Assembly: GCA_015350385.1 (NCBI GenBank)
Contig: WNKI01000001.1
Span: forward strand, 12,335,329 to 12,399,328
DNA length: 64,000 bases
Direction: 5' to 3'
DNA from: Aculops lycopersici
Lineage: Eukaryota; Arthropoda; Arachnida; Trombidiformes; Eriophyidae
Shown here: positions 21,298 through 32,355 of the stretch, piece by piece
How positions within the stretch are numbered: the stretch's first letter is position 1
Layout: each line of letters begins with the position of its first letter
Made by a program: the position numbers and the translations under genes
Notes under the pieces: model-generated
What the model was told of the DNA's origin: nothing
Databases searched by the model: none
The model's input: the letters and a program-made list of their open reading frames with translations, nothing else

Positions 21298-22902
21298 TCA
21301 AGATCTCGTGGGCTCCTGTTGAAAAAAGGGATGGATTCTTGTGAGCAGTTGAGGATTGTGGCCGCACCGTCGACTTGCCTCTGAACCACGAGCAAGACTC
21401 ACGTTCCTACCTGTGGCCTTGCTATTTGGCTTTGGTCTCTCAAGCTCATCCGTTGCGCACAATTGTTTGTAGCCGGAACCACAACGGAGCTCCACATTTC
21501 GGCCTCGACGCAACGACTCCCGGGGAACCATGAGCTCTGGCTGCGACTTTGTGGGCCCATGTGCCAGATTAGGACATTTGCCTCTGGCTTGAGTTGGCCG
21601 CTTCACGGGAAAGTCCTCGCCGGTGAAGGTAGAGGCGTCCGTTTTGAGGAGCGCAAGAGCAGTTGTGCACTCAATTACCTCCTTGGAGATGGCCACACTC
21701 TCGTGGCTAGTCACTGACATGAAGTTTGAGTTGCCTTTTTGAACAGATTTGCAGGGGAAAAGAACAACAGGTGACTCTTCGGAAGGGTGAAACTGAAACC
21801 TTTCATTGTAGGTGCTCATGTCCGGATCCTCATGCAGCTCAAGAAATCTGTGGGCCACCTCCTCTTTATACTCGGTGATGTTTAGTGCATTCAGGATCAT
21901 GGCCTCAGATTTGGATGGAAATGATAACTTAAGTTTCTCAACCATTGGGTTCAGTTTGGGCTCAGGTGGAGCTGGAATGATACGTCTTTGGTTGGCCTCC
22001 AGTAGAGTGGTTGTTGTTGGTGCCTTGACTTTAGCTGCTTGCGCTGCTTTTTGGGCTCTTATTTGTTGGGTCTGCGATTTCCGTTTCTCGAGAACATCGT
22101 TGATGTTGGCCTTTTTGTGGCCGCGCCTTTCAATGATCGCGATGACTTTTTGTGCGTTCAAGTCGTTGCAGTGAAGCAAGTGGTAGATTTCAATCTCCTC
22201 GCAGGTGGGATATAGAAACTTGAGATACCTGAGCTTCATGATGGCGCCGTTGGCTTCAAATAGCGTTTTTTCGTGGATGGCTTGCCGTTCGGGCGACACA
22301 TTCTCCGACGTGACCGATCCATCCTCCACTAGAGCACTAATAATCTCATGCTCTACTTCGTTGTGCTTATACATCAAGTTCTTGATGAGCGTCTCGTCTT
22401 TGTCTGGAAAGTAGCCGAGCAACTTGTCGAAAAGTTTCTTGCTTGAGGGCTTAACCATCATCAGCATAATTGGACTCTGAGCAGTCGCTTGCCGAGTTCC
22501 ATACTCAGTAGCTCGTTTGTAGCCGAGCGATATGAGCATCGCCTTAATTAACCCCTCGCGTCCATGGTATGCTCTAACTGTTTGCTCAACAATCGCTGCA
22601 GGTGCAGTTGGAAAGGCCTCTGCCATCCGCTTGATGAGATCCTCTTCTTCCGCTTGACTGGTGAGTTTCGGCAAGTTGATCCGACTCTTCACGTGAGGTA
22701 AAGTTTGGGTTGAGCCAGCTTTTGTCTTGGGTCCAGTGGCTCCCCTTTGAACTGCCTTCGCCAACTCGGACAACATCGAGGGTGTTGGCGAGGAAGGAAA
22801 GTGGTAGCCATAGGGGCACTCAAAAAGTGTCATGCTACTCTCAGCTGGACTCATTCGACCGGAAATAGGCACCTCTAGATTTGGTGTCTTGGCTTCGCTC
22901 AT
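21298..22902 (-). CDS. protein with four tandem CUE/UBA-like repeats, family unknown
   Basis: Open frame of 534 codons from ATG 22902. I do not recognise the gene, but four segments share a CUE/UBA-like pattern (hydrophobic pair, then F/Y-P, an acidic or polar turn, then a long amphipathic helix): about 88-128 (AEAFPTAP), 156-193 (LGYFPDKD), 222-262 (LKFLYPTCEE) and 320-356 (LKLSFPSK). CUE and UBA domains usually bind ubiquitin, so a ubiquitin-linked adaptor is plausible but unproven. The C-terminal 150 residues are disordered. A strong acceptor (TTTTTTCAACAG) ending at 21316 suggests a last intron: a GTAGG donor near 21417, after ...KATG, would give a short alternative end stopping at 21266. 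The exact C-terminus is therefore uncertain. Confidence 0.75.
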   Translation of the reverse strand: MSEAKTPNLEVPISGRMSPAESSMTLFECPYGYHFPSSPTPSMLSELAKAVQRGATGPKTKAGSTQTLPHVKSRINLPKLTSQAEEEDLIKRMAEAFPTAPAAIVEQTVRAYHGREGLIKAMLISLGYKRATEYGTRQATAQSPIMLMMVKPSSKKLFDKLLGYFPDKDETLIKNLMYKHNEVEHEIISALVEDGSVTSENVSPERQAIHEKTLFEANGAIMKLRYLKFLYPTCEEIEIYHLLHCNDLNAQKVIAIIERRGHKKANINDVLEKRKSQTQQIRAQKAAQAAKVKAPTTTTLLEANQRRIIPAPPEPKLNPMVEKLKLSFPSKSEAMILNALNITEYKEEVAHRFLELHEDPDMSTYNERFQFHPSEESPVVLFPCKSVQKGNSNFMSVTSHESVAISKEVIECTTALALLKTDASTFTGEDFPVKRPTQARGKCPNLAHGPTKSQPELMVPRESLRRGRNVELRCGSGYKQLCATDELERPKPNSKATGRNVSLARGSEASRRCGHNPQLLTRIHPFFQQEPTRS

Positions 22903-24107
22903 CTTGATTCATTGCACTTCTCCCTGTGGTGAAAATAAGAACTTTTGGTCTGAGAATATCTCTATAGTTTTGTTTTGTTTTTGCTCATTTCTTGCGGCCA
23001 CTTGCAGAGGAGGTGCACGTCTACGCGGGCCGACTCGTGCACGAAACGAGTGGCTGCTGAGGGGCGAGTTTGGGTGCACGCAGAAATGTATTGGGAGAAC
23101 TGCATGTATCCTGATGGTGTGTTGCTATTGCTCGACAAAGACATCGCCACTGCGGTTGTGGCGAAATTAATTTTTGTGCGCCCCAAATGTAGCACAACAT
23201 CCAATGTCAATTGCACTTGTTTGCCGAACGAGCGAAGTGTCATATGAAGAAATAACAAATGAATTTTTCGCACGAGGAGAGCGATTTTGAAACACGGAGC
23301 TAGTACTCGTGCGACCGAGGGTGTGATTGCAAGATCCTTGTGCTTTGTTCACTCGCTGTCTTTGCGAGTCGTTCAATAGGGCGAGTGTTCTACGGAGCCA
23401 ATGAGAGCAGAAGCAATGGCGACCGCAGCGCCGCTCGTCGGGAAGTTCGTGTGCCCGCTCTGTGTGCGAGCGCGTCCGCGACCGATCGGCTTATTAGTGC
23501 GCTCACACCCATTGAAGGTCCTGCGCTGGGGTGACTGAAATTGTTGCAAAATCGACGAACCCGCTAGGATTTGTTTTGATTGCGGGTTCAGCCGACCGCA
23601 GCGCTGCCTATGCCGGGGCCAGCTGCCACTGCGGCTGCTGCTGCAGATTTTGGGCTCGCTTACTGGCAAACAACGAACACAAGCGGCAGTGTCAGCAACA
23701 AGCCGCAAACTCACAGCAGAACGGCAGTGGGAAAGAATTTGAACGAACCAAAGGCGAGCAAGTGAGTGAACAGAAGTGAGAGACAGAGAGGGAGAGAGCA
23801 ATTGCAATACGGTGAGAGAGAGAGACACTGCGTGTGCAAAGAGTCGCCGATGTAAAGAGAGAGAGAGAAAGAGAGAAAAATGCAGCTCACACTGATATCG
23901 TAATGTGTCGCCGCCGCCGCTTAGACTTTTACTATTGCCCCACCATTTTAACTACCATTTCAGCAACCACCGCCACTACAATCACCACCACCGACACCAT
24001 CGTTTCAATCTAGGAATAGACCACGACAGTTATTTACGACCACCACTAGTGCCGGAGACTCTAAGACTTAACCTGCGATATTGACAACAACACCAGCTAC
24101 GTCGGCA
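22903..24107. promoter_or_regulatory. upstream region of shep-like gene 2 with GA-rich tract
   Basis: No coding gene. A GA-repeat tract at about 23779-23880 could bind GAGA-type factors. A pyrimidine-rich acceptor (ACTACCATTTCAG, ending at 23963) suggests an untranslated exon covering 23964-24107 of shep-like gene 2. Confidence 0.45.
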
Positions 24108-26298
24108 ATGTCTGGTCCTCCATCGGCCACAAACAACAAGAAATCGACTCCATCCACGATGTCGTCAAACAATACCAACACCACTAATAGTAGTAATAAT
24201 AATAATACTAGTGATTCACTTGCATCGACAATCTCGGACTCAGCGACCGCACCGCCGACTGCTGCTAACAAACTGACGACCACAAGCAACAACAATCCGA
24301 ACATCACATCGGCCAGTCAATTAAATGCGACCTCTACAAACGGGAACTTGTCAGACTCGGTGGCTAGCACCATCGACGGCCTTGCGACCCCATCGAACTC
24401 GGACCAATTGAGCAAGACTAATCTCTACATAAAGGGCCTGTCGACCAGCATGCGAGACCATGACTTGGTCAAAATGTGCAGCCGCTATGGAACCATCCTT
24501 TCGACAAAGGCAATCGTGGACAAGTCCACGGGTTACTGTAGAGGTTACGGTTTTGTTGAGTTTAGCTCGCCCCAAGCGGCTGAGCATGCTGTTCTCGAAT
24601 TAACTAAGACTGGAATCCAGGCTCAGATGGCTCGCATATCGACAGCCTACTCACTCCACAACAATAATCTCAACCACCATGGCCACTACCAGAACCATCG
24701 TCACCAACATCATAACAACAATGGTATAAACCACAACAACAACCATAGTCAGTCCCAGTACCACAACAACCCCGGAGGCAATAATTCTACTAATAACAGT
24801 AGTAGTAGCAACGGCAACATCAACAATCACCACCAACACCATAATAATAACAACAACCACTCGCATAATCCAAACTCAAACAACCACATTGTAAGTAACA
24901 CCTCTGACTTCATCTTAGAAAATTCTCGAAAGCAACCTTCAAAGTACCCAGATGATGAGATAAATTAACATCACCAACACATGTTTGCAAAACAACCATC
25001 TAGAACAATTCCGATCCGACGAATTTGTATATCGCGAACCTGCCGCCGCAAACGAGTGAACAAGAACTTGAGAATCTTCTTTCTACTTTCGGTCCAGTTG
25101 TGTCCACAAGGATACTTCGTGATCCCGTGAACAACATTCCACGAGGAGTTGGTTTTGCCAGGTAAGTTTTCATACGATGAAGCTGAGACGGCACCTACTA
25201 ACTGTAACCTGAAACTGAAGACGCACGCCTAACCGATTTTCATTCCGCTAATCCCTACTAATGACCAACATAGGATGGAATCTAGAGATAAGTGTGAGCA
25301 AATCATCGAGCAATTGAATGGCCGGCCCTACAAGGGGTGGAAAGAACCTCTGCTTGTTAAGTTCGCTGATGGTGGCAACAAGAAACGCCAACATCAGCAT
25401 CAACATCACAATCAACAAAGCCACCACCACAACCATAACAATCATGGTGGCGGCAGTGGAAATAACAATCACCAGACTCACCACAAGGTTCACCAAGACG
25501 ACAGTAGATGGCGAGAAAGTGGCGGCGGCCCTAGTGGTGTAGAGATAAATAACCAACAAGCGCCCAGCTATGATCACCAAGGCAATATTCCTCACAGTAA
25601 TCACCCATCAGATCTCGCGATGATGAACGCCATGGGCTATCCTCGCCTACAACCCGGGTATCCAGCCGCGCTGGCTCCACCCGGGAACCCTTACGCGGGT
25701 CCGATGGGTCCGTCACCCGGCGCTCCTCAGTGGATCCACGCAGGTGCTCCTGCTCCGTGAGTATCAATTACACTTGATATCACTTTTTGAGAAAAGCGCT
25801 AATATCAATCAAGCAAACTAACCAGAAACCCTTCTGATGAACTTTCTCCATCGCAACCAAAATAACAATAACAGTTACGTAATTCCACAACACATGATTC
25901 AGCCTGGCAATATGGGGCCCTCTAATCAAGCGGCAATGGCACCTGCGGCCTTACACTACGGTCATATTCCTCAACTTACTTCGCAAATGCAAAGTCTGAC
26001 AATTGCTCACACAGGTCCTCCCGTAGGCGGCTACCACATGGGACCCCCGCAGTGGTCACCCATTTGGAGCCACCCCATTCCGCAACAAGCCCAAGCCTCG
26101 GCGCGCCTACCCAGCCCCATGCAACCATCGCCACCAACGCAACACCAGCAACAACCACCTATGCAGCCACAACAGCAACAGGACTCGTCCTCTCAGCAAC
26201 AACCATCTAATCAAGCTAGCCAACAGCAAGCACCTTTTCTACTTCATCACCAGCCGCCGGCACAAGAAAACAAACTCCAAGTTTCAATGCCTCTCTGA
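24108..26298 (+). CDS. shep: RBMS/alan-shepard-like RNA-binding protein, copy 2
   Basis: Four-exon CDS, join(24108..24890, 25004..25161, 25274..25756, 25875..26298), 615 aa. Donors are GTAAGT, GTAAGT and GTGAGT, and all phases fit. RRM1 spans about 103-176 and RRM2 about 268-345, close to copy 1 (NLYIKGL with RGYGFVEF; NLYIANLP with RGVGFAR). The last intron splits the same proline codon in the same phase as in copy 1 and is followed by YVIPQ, so the genes are true paralogues. Copy 2 has a much shorter N-terminus. It also has an 85-residue His/Asn/Ser-rich insert (177-261) between RRM1 and RRM2, where copy 1 and the wider family have a short linker. The start is the first in-frame ATG; the frame is closed by a stop at 24069. 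The C-terminus is Pro/Gln-rich. Confidence 0.9.
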
Positions 26299-27336
26299 AA
26301 AATTAGATCAACCACATGACCCTTGAACATGTTTAGGCATTTAGGACGCTGCAGAGTGTTGTGAGTTCCGTTTGGATTCGGAGAAATAGTCAGAAGTCAA
26401 GAATCGAATTCGTGTGATGAAATAAAGTAAGCCTTTCGTGTTGAGACCAACATGTATTTATAAAACACTCCCGTGGTCGAGATACTTATGAGATTTCGTC
26501 GAGTGAGTGCGCCTGTTACCCATTCGATAGTGAGTTGCCTCTATTTAGATTTTCCACTTGGGTGCGACTGCAGAACCATCTGTGGATTCTCTCCGAGTAA
26601 GTGGAATGAGTGATAATAAGATTTCGGTTGTGGTTTACTCCGAGCTCGCCTCTGTGTGAGTAACTCACAGGGCTAACTGAATGAGATCGACAATGCATTA
26701 TTATGTTGGAGTAGTCTGGATCTAACAATGAGCCTTGCCGCTGATATATTGGCCCTCTATCGAGATTTCCTCTAGTTTTCCCCTCGCTATCTGCGCTCCC
26801 TCCCCCTGAGACCAAGTCACCGCTAATCTTATCTAAAGACAAAGAAGACTAGAGTAGAGGAAGTGGATAGTGAGAGTTGAAACAAGTTGTGGTGTACATA
26901 ATTGTATCAGAATCTAGCCGGCTACTGTCCAGAGCGAGTAGCATTGTGTTGGTTACATGTTACATCACAACTCGAGTTCGACTTCTTGCAGCCTTACAGT
27001 TAGGGCGAAATCTGGCAACAAGTCGCTTAATTGATTGAGTATTTCCGGAATTGTCGAGTCTTAGAGCAACAGTTAGTCGTTTGGCTCACCAACAAGCGGG
27101 CTGATGGGCGAGAGGAAGTCTCTTGGTACACAGTAACAGGAAGACTAGCAGATAGAGAGCAGAGGAATCAATGCCGACAGTTGAGCGAGATGAACTTGCT
27201 GCTGCTGTTGCTGCTGTCAGTAGGCTTGATTAACAGTTAGCCAGATAGTGGTAGTCCGATCGTTCTTGAAATGTAACAAGCCATCAGGTGGTAGTCGTTG
27301 CACCTGAATCGTGCGATCCGCTCGCTCCTTTAGTTC

Positions 27337-27370
27337 ATTCAAGTCGAGCTCTTCAGAGCTCGACTTGAAT
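27337..27370. repeat. perfect 15-bp inverted repeat, 4-nt loop
   Basis: Arms 27337-27351 and 27356-27370 are exact reverse complements separated by TTCA. Confidence 0.9.
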
Positions 27371-27558
27371 CGCAACGAGCTGGCCAGTAGACAAGCTGCC
27401 TGACTATCTGCGAGCAGATGAAGCGGCTCGCATCACTACCGCAAGAGGCTAAGACTGAAATTATTGGACGACTTCGTCTGGACGCTCACCTGTTGCTTAC
27501 CTGTGTCTGTATTCAGCTCAGCTGACTCGAAGTAGTACAAGGCTAAGCGATTTGGCCG

Positions 27559-27595
27559 TTAGTTAGTTAGTTAGTTAGTTAGTTTGTTTGTTTGT
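27559..27595. repeat. (TTAG)n/(TTTG)n microsatellite
   Basis: About six TTAG units run directly into three to four TTTG units. Confidence 0.85.
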
Positions 27596-27671
27596 CTAGC
27601 TCAGGGCCAAAGGTGAGCTGAAGAGTTGGAGGTCGAGTGGAAAAAAGATTGGAGCTGATTGCACGCTCATG

Positions 27672-27691
27672 TCTCTTTCGGCCGAAAGAGA
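27672..27691. repeat. 20-bp perfect palindrome
   Basis: Self-complementary sequence centred on CGGCCG between 27672 and 27691. Confidence 0.88.
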
Positions 27692-27790
27692 AAACACACA
27701 AACAACTTTGATTAATGAAGCAATCAACTGTATCGATACAAGTGTCTTCGTTAGGTGATATCAACACCAACTCTCGGTTGGCTAGCCTTT

Positions 27791-27845
27791 AGCCTCAAAC
27801 TGAACGTGAAGGTGGACTTTCCACCTTCACGTTCAGTTTGAGGCT
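27791..27845. repeat. perfect 26-bp inverted repeat, 3-nt loop
   Basis: Arms 27791-27816 and 27820-27845 are exact reverse complements with CTT between them, the longest perfect foldback noticed in the window. The complete lack of mismatches and the 3-nt loop argue against a typical microRNA precursor. Confidence 0.92.
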
Positions 27846-29982
27846 TGACGCCGCAGTCAAGTTTGTCGCTTTTTTCAGTTGCAATTCCATTCTGATCGTC
27901 ACATTTTTCGCCGAGAGTGAGCTCGGCGGTGATGAGATGCTAAGCTCCAGTCGCCAAGCTAACTCGAGAAGGACAGCAAAATTTCGACTTGAGGTGGGCA
28001 AGAAGCCGGCAGTGGGAAAAGTTGCATCGTCGAAACGATGACGGCCGAAGTCCTGGTTTACGAGAGACCGAAATGGAAATAGACTGGCAGTGTGAGTGGT
28101 GTGATCGAGTTAGGTGCGTGCAGTGCAACCACTTGTAGGCCACTCATTATGAATCATATTTGCCCACTCAACTGGCGAGATATGCGACGAGGGGCAAACC
28201 AAACATAGTGTTCGTGTGTGTTTGTGCTTGTGTGTGGCACCGACGACGCTGGTCAGCTAGTCGGCTGGGCAGTCATTGAGTCAGTCAGTCGGTTCGTCCA
28301 TTAGTTGTTGAGCAAGTGGAAGTATGACGCAATTGAACCAGCGGCAACTCGATGGCAGCGCGAGTAGCATGACTGTTGACAAACTGGCGAGTTAACGATT
28401 TGAGTTGTGGTTGTTTCGGTTGTCCCACTCGTTGGCGCCTCGCTGTCAGCTTGGTGTTGTGCGGCCCGCGAGTGTTAAGATGGATTCAATGTGGAAGTTG
28501 AGTGAGCTTCCGAGGAAGTTGGTCGCCGGATGCAGCGCGACCAGTTCGCATGATGACTATGAGTGTGCGGCCTAAGCTCACCCACTGGCCGGCTCGTCAG
28601 ATTAAGTTGGAGAAAGTTTGACTCGCAAGGAAGCGGTCGACCACAAAAGGTGGATTTGAGAGCGCTTCGCATGTTTGGCCGGGAGACGGTAGACACAAAC
28701 ACAAATTATCAATTCATTTCTTGCTCCCCCTTCAGCTTTGAGCTGGCCGACGATCCTTCACTTTCACTTCCACTTCCACTTCTCGCCAACCGCGCAACAG
28801 AGTGTCCGTCCAACTTACTGACTGACCGTTCGACTAGCTTGCCGGCTCGCAGTCTGTAGCCGACGGCTAGCTCGGCGTTCGCTTTGTGCGCGACCACGAC
28901 GACGTCATTGTAGCAACCGTCGGAGTGTCTATTTGACTGGTCACTCTTGCACGGTGCCACTGTAGCCCAACAATGACATCAACTCGCCGCATTGTTGCGT
29001 CGTGAGCGCTGAGATTGAGTCATTAGCTGGCGCAACCACCTGTTGGCTTATCTCTAACCCTCCGTTCTGTATACTTTGTGTGCGCCACACTGAGATTGCT
29101 ACAATCGGGCTGCAAATTGGAGCCTTCAAACAGCGGAGACGCCACCGTCGACCATCGAAGGCACATTTGCATCGGAGCGCCACCGGCGAGTCAAGTTGTT
29201 TGCTGCCGTTGCTTTCTGTGGTCGGTGGTTAGTCGGCATCCTCCTCGCAAACCAGCTGAGGCATCAACAGGTGAGTGCGCCACCTCTAGCCGAACACTGA
29301 GACCGAGACCAAGTTGCTTGTCATCGGCGCCAAGCGCACCAGCAAACACAGGAGCACACCTGTCATGGGCCGCAACTACCTGTGGCTGTAGTGGACGCAG
29401 CAAAGAGTGATACTGGACAACAGCGACGGCAATGACGACCATGCAGCCGCAACTCGATTGGCGCATCATCGTCACTCTCCCTCGAGTTCTTCCTGTTCGC
29501 TTTCCCAAATAGATACTCTCGCCGAGGAACTGTCCGGTCGCCTAACTTGCAATGCCAGCTGCCGGAGCTCGACTTCTTGGATTGGTGCACTCGCTGCGAG
29601 ATATGAGAGGAGCGGGTGGACTGGAGGCGATATCAATCATCAAATCGAGAGACAAATGGGATTTAAATTAGTTATCGTCTGTTAGCTCGCTCGCTCGCTA
29701 GCTACAATCGGCGTATGGTCTGTTTATTACGCAGATTGATTATAAATTAAACTAAGTGGTTGATGGACTTCGCTAGTAATTGTGATAATATCTACATGAA
29801 ATGTCCTCGATGCTCGCTGTTGTGGCTATCAGCATTTTGGTTTACATTCGAGGTGTTGAGTCTTGCGCCAGATTGAGTCTCGATTTGCTTGTGGCAGTCG
29901 ACAAATCTCTTGCTGAGCTCGAGCCACTTGAGTGTGATTTACTTCGTTGCTTGGTTGCTGTTGCTAATCGGTGGGCAGCCAA

Positions 29983-30594
29983 TTAGTAGGAGCGACGCTT
30001 TGGGTTTGAGGCGAATCTGTTCGATTGTGGTATTAGGAAGTCGTTCTCCACCGCCTCAGGTGGCGCCGTGACAATCTCGGCCACGTTGCCGTAGATATCA
30101 GCCGACAATTTGGACGGCGGATAGTTGAGTCCGTCGTCGGAAACTTGCATCTTGGCACTGACTGTTCTTTGTACACTCTGTGGCTGCTGGCGCTGGCCAC
30201 CTGTTGCGACTGATCTTGGTTGACTCGCTGAGGCGCCTAGAATTCCGTGAACGGTCTTCTCTGAATCCTGCTCGTCGGACACTCGATACGAGGCGCCCAA
30301 TGTTTGGCTTGCGAAGTTTGTCGACTTAGGTAGTCTCTGCATGAAGACTCGCTCTGGCGCTGGCGCCTTGAATTTGCCAATCACAATGCTAGCATCGCTA
30401 TCGTCGCTCCGCCTCGAGGTGGCCGAGGCACGAGCTCTGGCTAAGGGTCTCGAGTCGTCAGCTGCTCTTCGGGCGGCAAAGTTTCTGTTTGAGTGGAACT
30501 GTTGTGCCTGACTTCCGGTCGAGAGAGCGACCATGGTGGCAAGGCAACAGGCGGCCACGAGGGTCAGCGAGCTGTTCGTTCTCAGTTGTGTCAT
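29983..30594 (-). CDS. predicted secreted protein, possible peptide precursor
   Basis: Intronless 203-aa frame with ATG at 30594. Residues 1-30 look like a signal peptide: a short basic start, then a hydrophobic run (LTLVAACCLATMVAL), ending near GSQAQ. The mature part is polar, low in Cys and carries Arg pairs (AARRAA, TSRRSD, PKRRSY) that could be prohormone-convertase sites, but I see no repeated or amidation-type (GKR) peptide motif. I do not recognise it. Start context (CACACAATG) is reasonable. It stands alone in a gene-poor region, as neuropeptide or cuticle genes often do. It may also be a chance frame, though the clean signal peptide argues against that. Confidence 0.5.
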   Translation of the reverse strand: MTQLRTNSSLTLVAACCLATMVALSTGSQAQQFHSNRNFAARRAADDSRPLARARASATSRRSDDSDASIVIGKFKAPAPERVFMQRLPKSTNFASQTLGASYRVSDEQDSEKTVHGILGASASQPRSVATGGQRQQPQSVQRTVSAKMQVSDDGLNYPPSKLSADIYGNVAEIVTAPPEAVENDFLIPQSNRFASNPKRRSY

Positions 30595-32355
30595 TGTGTG
30601 TGATGGTTTCAGTTTTCTCTTCTATTCTGTGCAATAAGATTCGATTCTACAGCGACAACTTGACTCTTGGTTTCTGATTAGCTGCTTGCTTGGCCTCAAC
30701 CACTAGACGATGATGATGATGCTTCTCGCTCAATGGGCAAATGTAATTTGAGCACTCGGGTTTTGATCGGCGCTCGCGTTCGATGTCGCCGCTTTAACTA
30801 ACTCGCTCTTTCTGCTTGCAATTTCTACTACTACTACTACTAGTTATTTCCAAATTCATTATCAGCTGACTGACCATTGCACTTGAATTGCTTGCTTAGT
30901 GCGCACCTGACTCACTATCCACCGCTAGAGCCGACTCTCAGCCACTCGCTTGATCTTATAGCAAGTCGGTTAGTTTATTCTCTCGCTAGGCAGGTGAACG
31001 AGAGAGTGAAAGTGGACGCGAGGGCGCGCATTTGGAAAGCTAGTTGGCAAGCTTTCACTGGCTGCTAATTGAGCAGCGAGTTGAAGTCAGGTTTCGTTTG
31101 CTTGTGGGCTTGAGTCAAGAGTTACGTAAAGCCATTGAGTGAGTGAGCGAGCGAGTCACAAGCGCATACGGCGCACCGCCAGCAACAGGTTGCTTTCCGT
31201 TTGTGCGCCAACTCGCTCGCTGTCTTGCCAACTCCCCCTCGGCTCTTACAGCGGGGAAAGAGTGAAAGCGTTGCCTTTATTCGTGTGCCGCTCAATGCAG
31301 TCGAGTGGGATTTCACGTTAGTAGCGACTCTTCGGGCTTGTAGATTTAGCGGCTGGGCGTGGCATTCGCCCGCAGACTGAATTTCCGACGTAGAGACATG
31401 GAGTGTTTGCGGCGATCTTGGCGGCGGCTCGTGTTTCTCTCTGGCTAACATTGCGCGTAGCCACTGCCCACGCGCCGAACTCAAGGGCTCATATTGTCGG
31501 CCGCGACTCTTGAGGCTGACCTGCGAGGTTCATGGCTAAAGGGCGTCGGCGTCGGCAGCTCCAAAGGCAACGGCGCAACAAGCTGCCGAGTTCAAGTTAA
31601 CATTCACTGAGACAGCAGTTGGCCGCCAAAACCAACAGTGACACTCAAGTCTATCGGCAGGCAAAACAAAATAGCACGTCTGGCTCAACTCGACTAACTT
31701 GAACCACAACTCGAAAGTTGACATGTTGAGCGAGCGACAAGACCATTTGGTGCTGGCCACTCGAATGATTAGTGACAACAACAACAACAATAATGATAGC
31801 AACTAGAGAGCAATTCAGCTAAACACAACTAGCCTTCAAGCTCTTTTTTGCTTCACCCTTCATGAAATTTACCACCCAAAGCACTAGGTTTTTAGGTGAA
31901 GGTTCTTGTCTCGTCACCTTCAAATTCTAGTGTCTTGTTAACTGACCAGCTGACCAATCTGCTGGCCAGTCGAGTCAATCATTCACGTGATTTTGCAAGC
32001 CCAATCAGTTGAATAAGCGACATAATCATTGCTCATTGTTCGGGGAAATTTTTGTGAATAGGTCGTGGTTCTTCACGTTTGAACAAGAGATTTGATTGAA
32101 GGACTTAATCGGCTACCACAACAACTTGTAGATTCATTAGATTGTCTGCCTTGTCCATCGACGGGCGCTAGTTTAATTGGGTTCAAGCTCGGAGTTTGCA
32201 CCTTCGTGAAACTTTCACATAGCCTCAAACAGTATTATCAGTCTTCCCTATTTACAACAATGGTAACAGTAATGGGAATTGTTAAGTTCAACAATGTGGA
32301 TATGATTTTGTAACAAGTGTGACCATCTTCAATCGATTTGTCGGTCGATGTCTAA
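30595..32355. other. intergenic region 5' of the secreted-protein gene and 3' of HDAC4
   Basis: No gene recognised. Several frames of 60-120 codons overlap on opposite strands without family resemblance. The part nearest 32355 should be the HDAC4 3' untranslated region. Confidence 0.5.

Larger units (their letters stand above)
26299..29982. other. gene-poor 3.7 kb with foldbacks and microsatellites
   Basis: I find no gene. The first few hundred bases are the 3' untranslated region of shep-like gene 2 (AATAAA at about 26421). The rest has short, uninformative frames. Notable structure: perfect foldbacks at 27337-27370 and 27791-27845, a 20-bp palindrome at 27672-27691, and a TTAG/TTTG repeat at 27559-27595. 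Untranslated exons or noncoding RNAs cannot be excluded. Confidence 0.55.

Noticed and set aside
27791..27845. Perfect hairpin considered as a microRNA precursor
   Set aside because: Arms are mismatch-free, the loop is 3 nt and the stem is only 26 bp, unlike animal pre-miRNAs.
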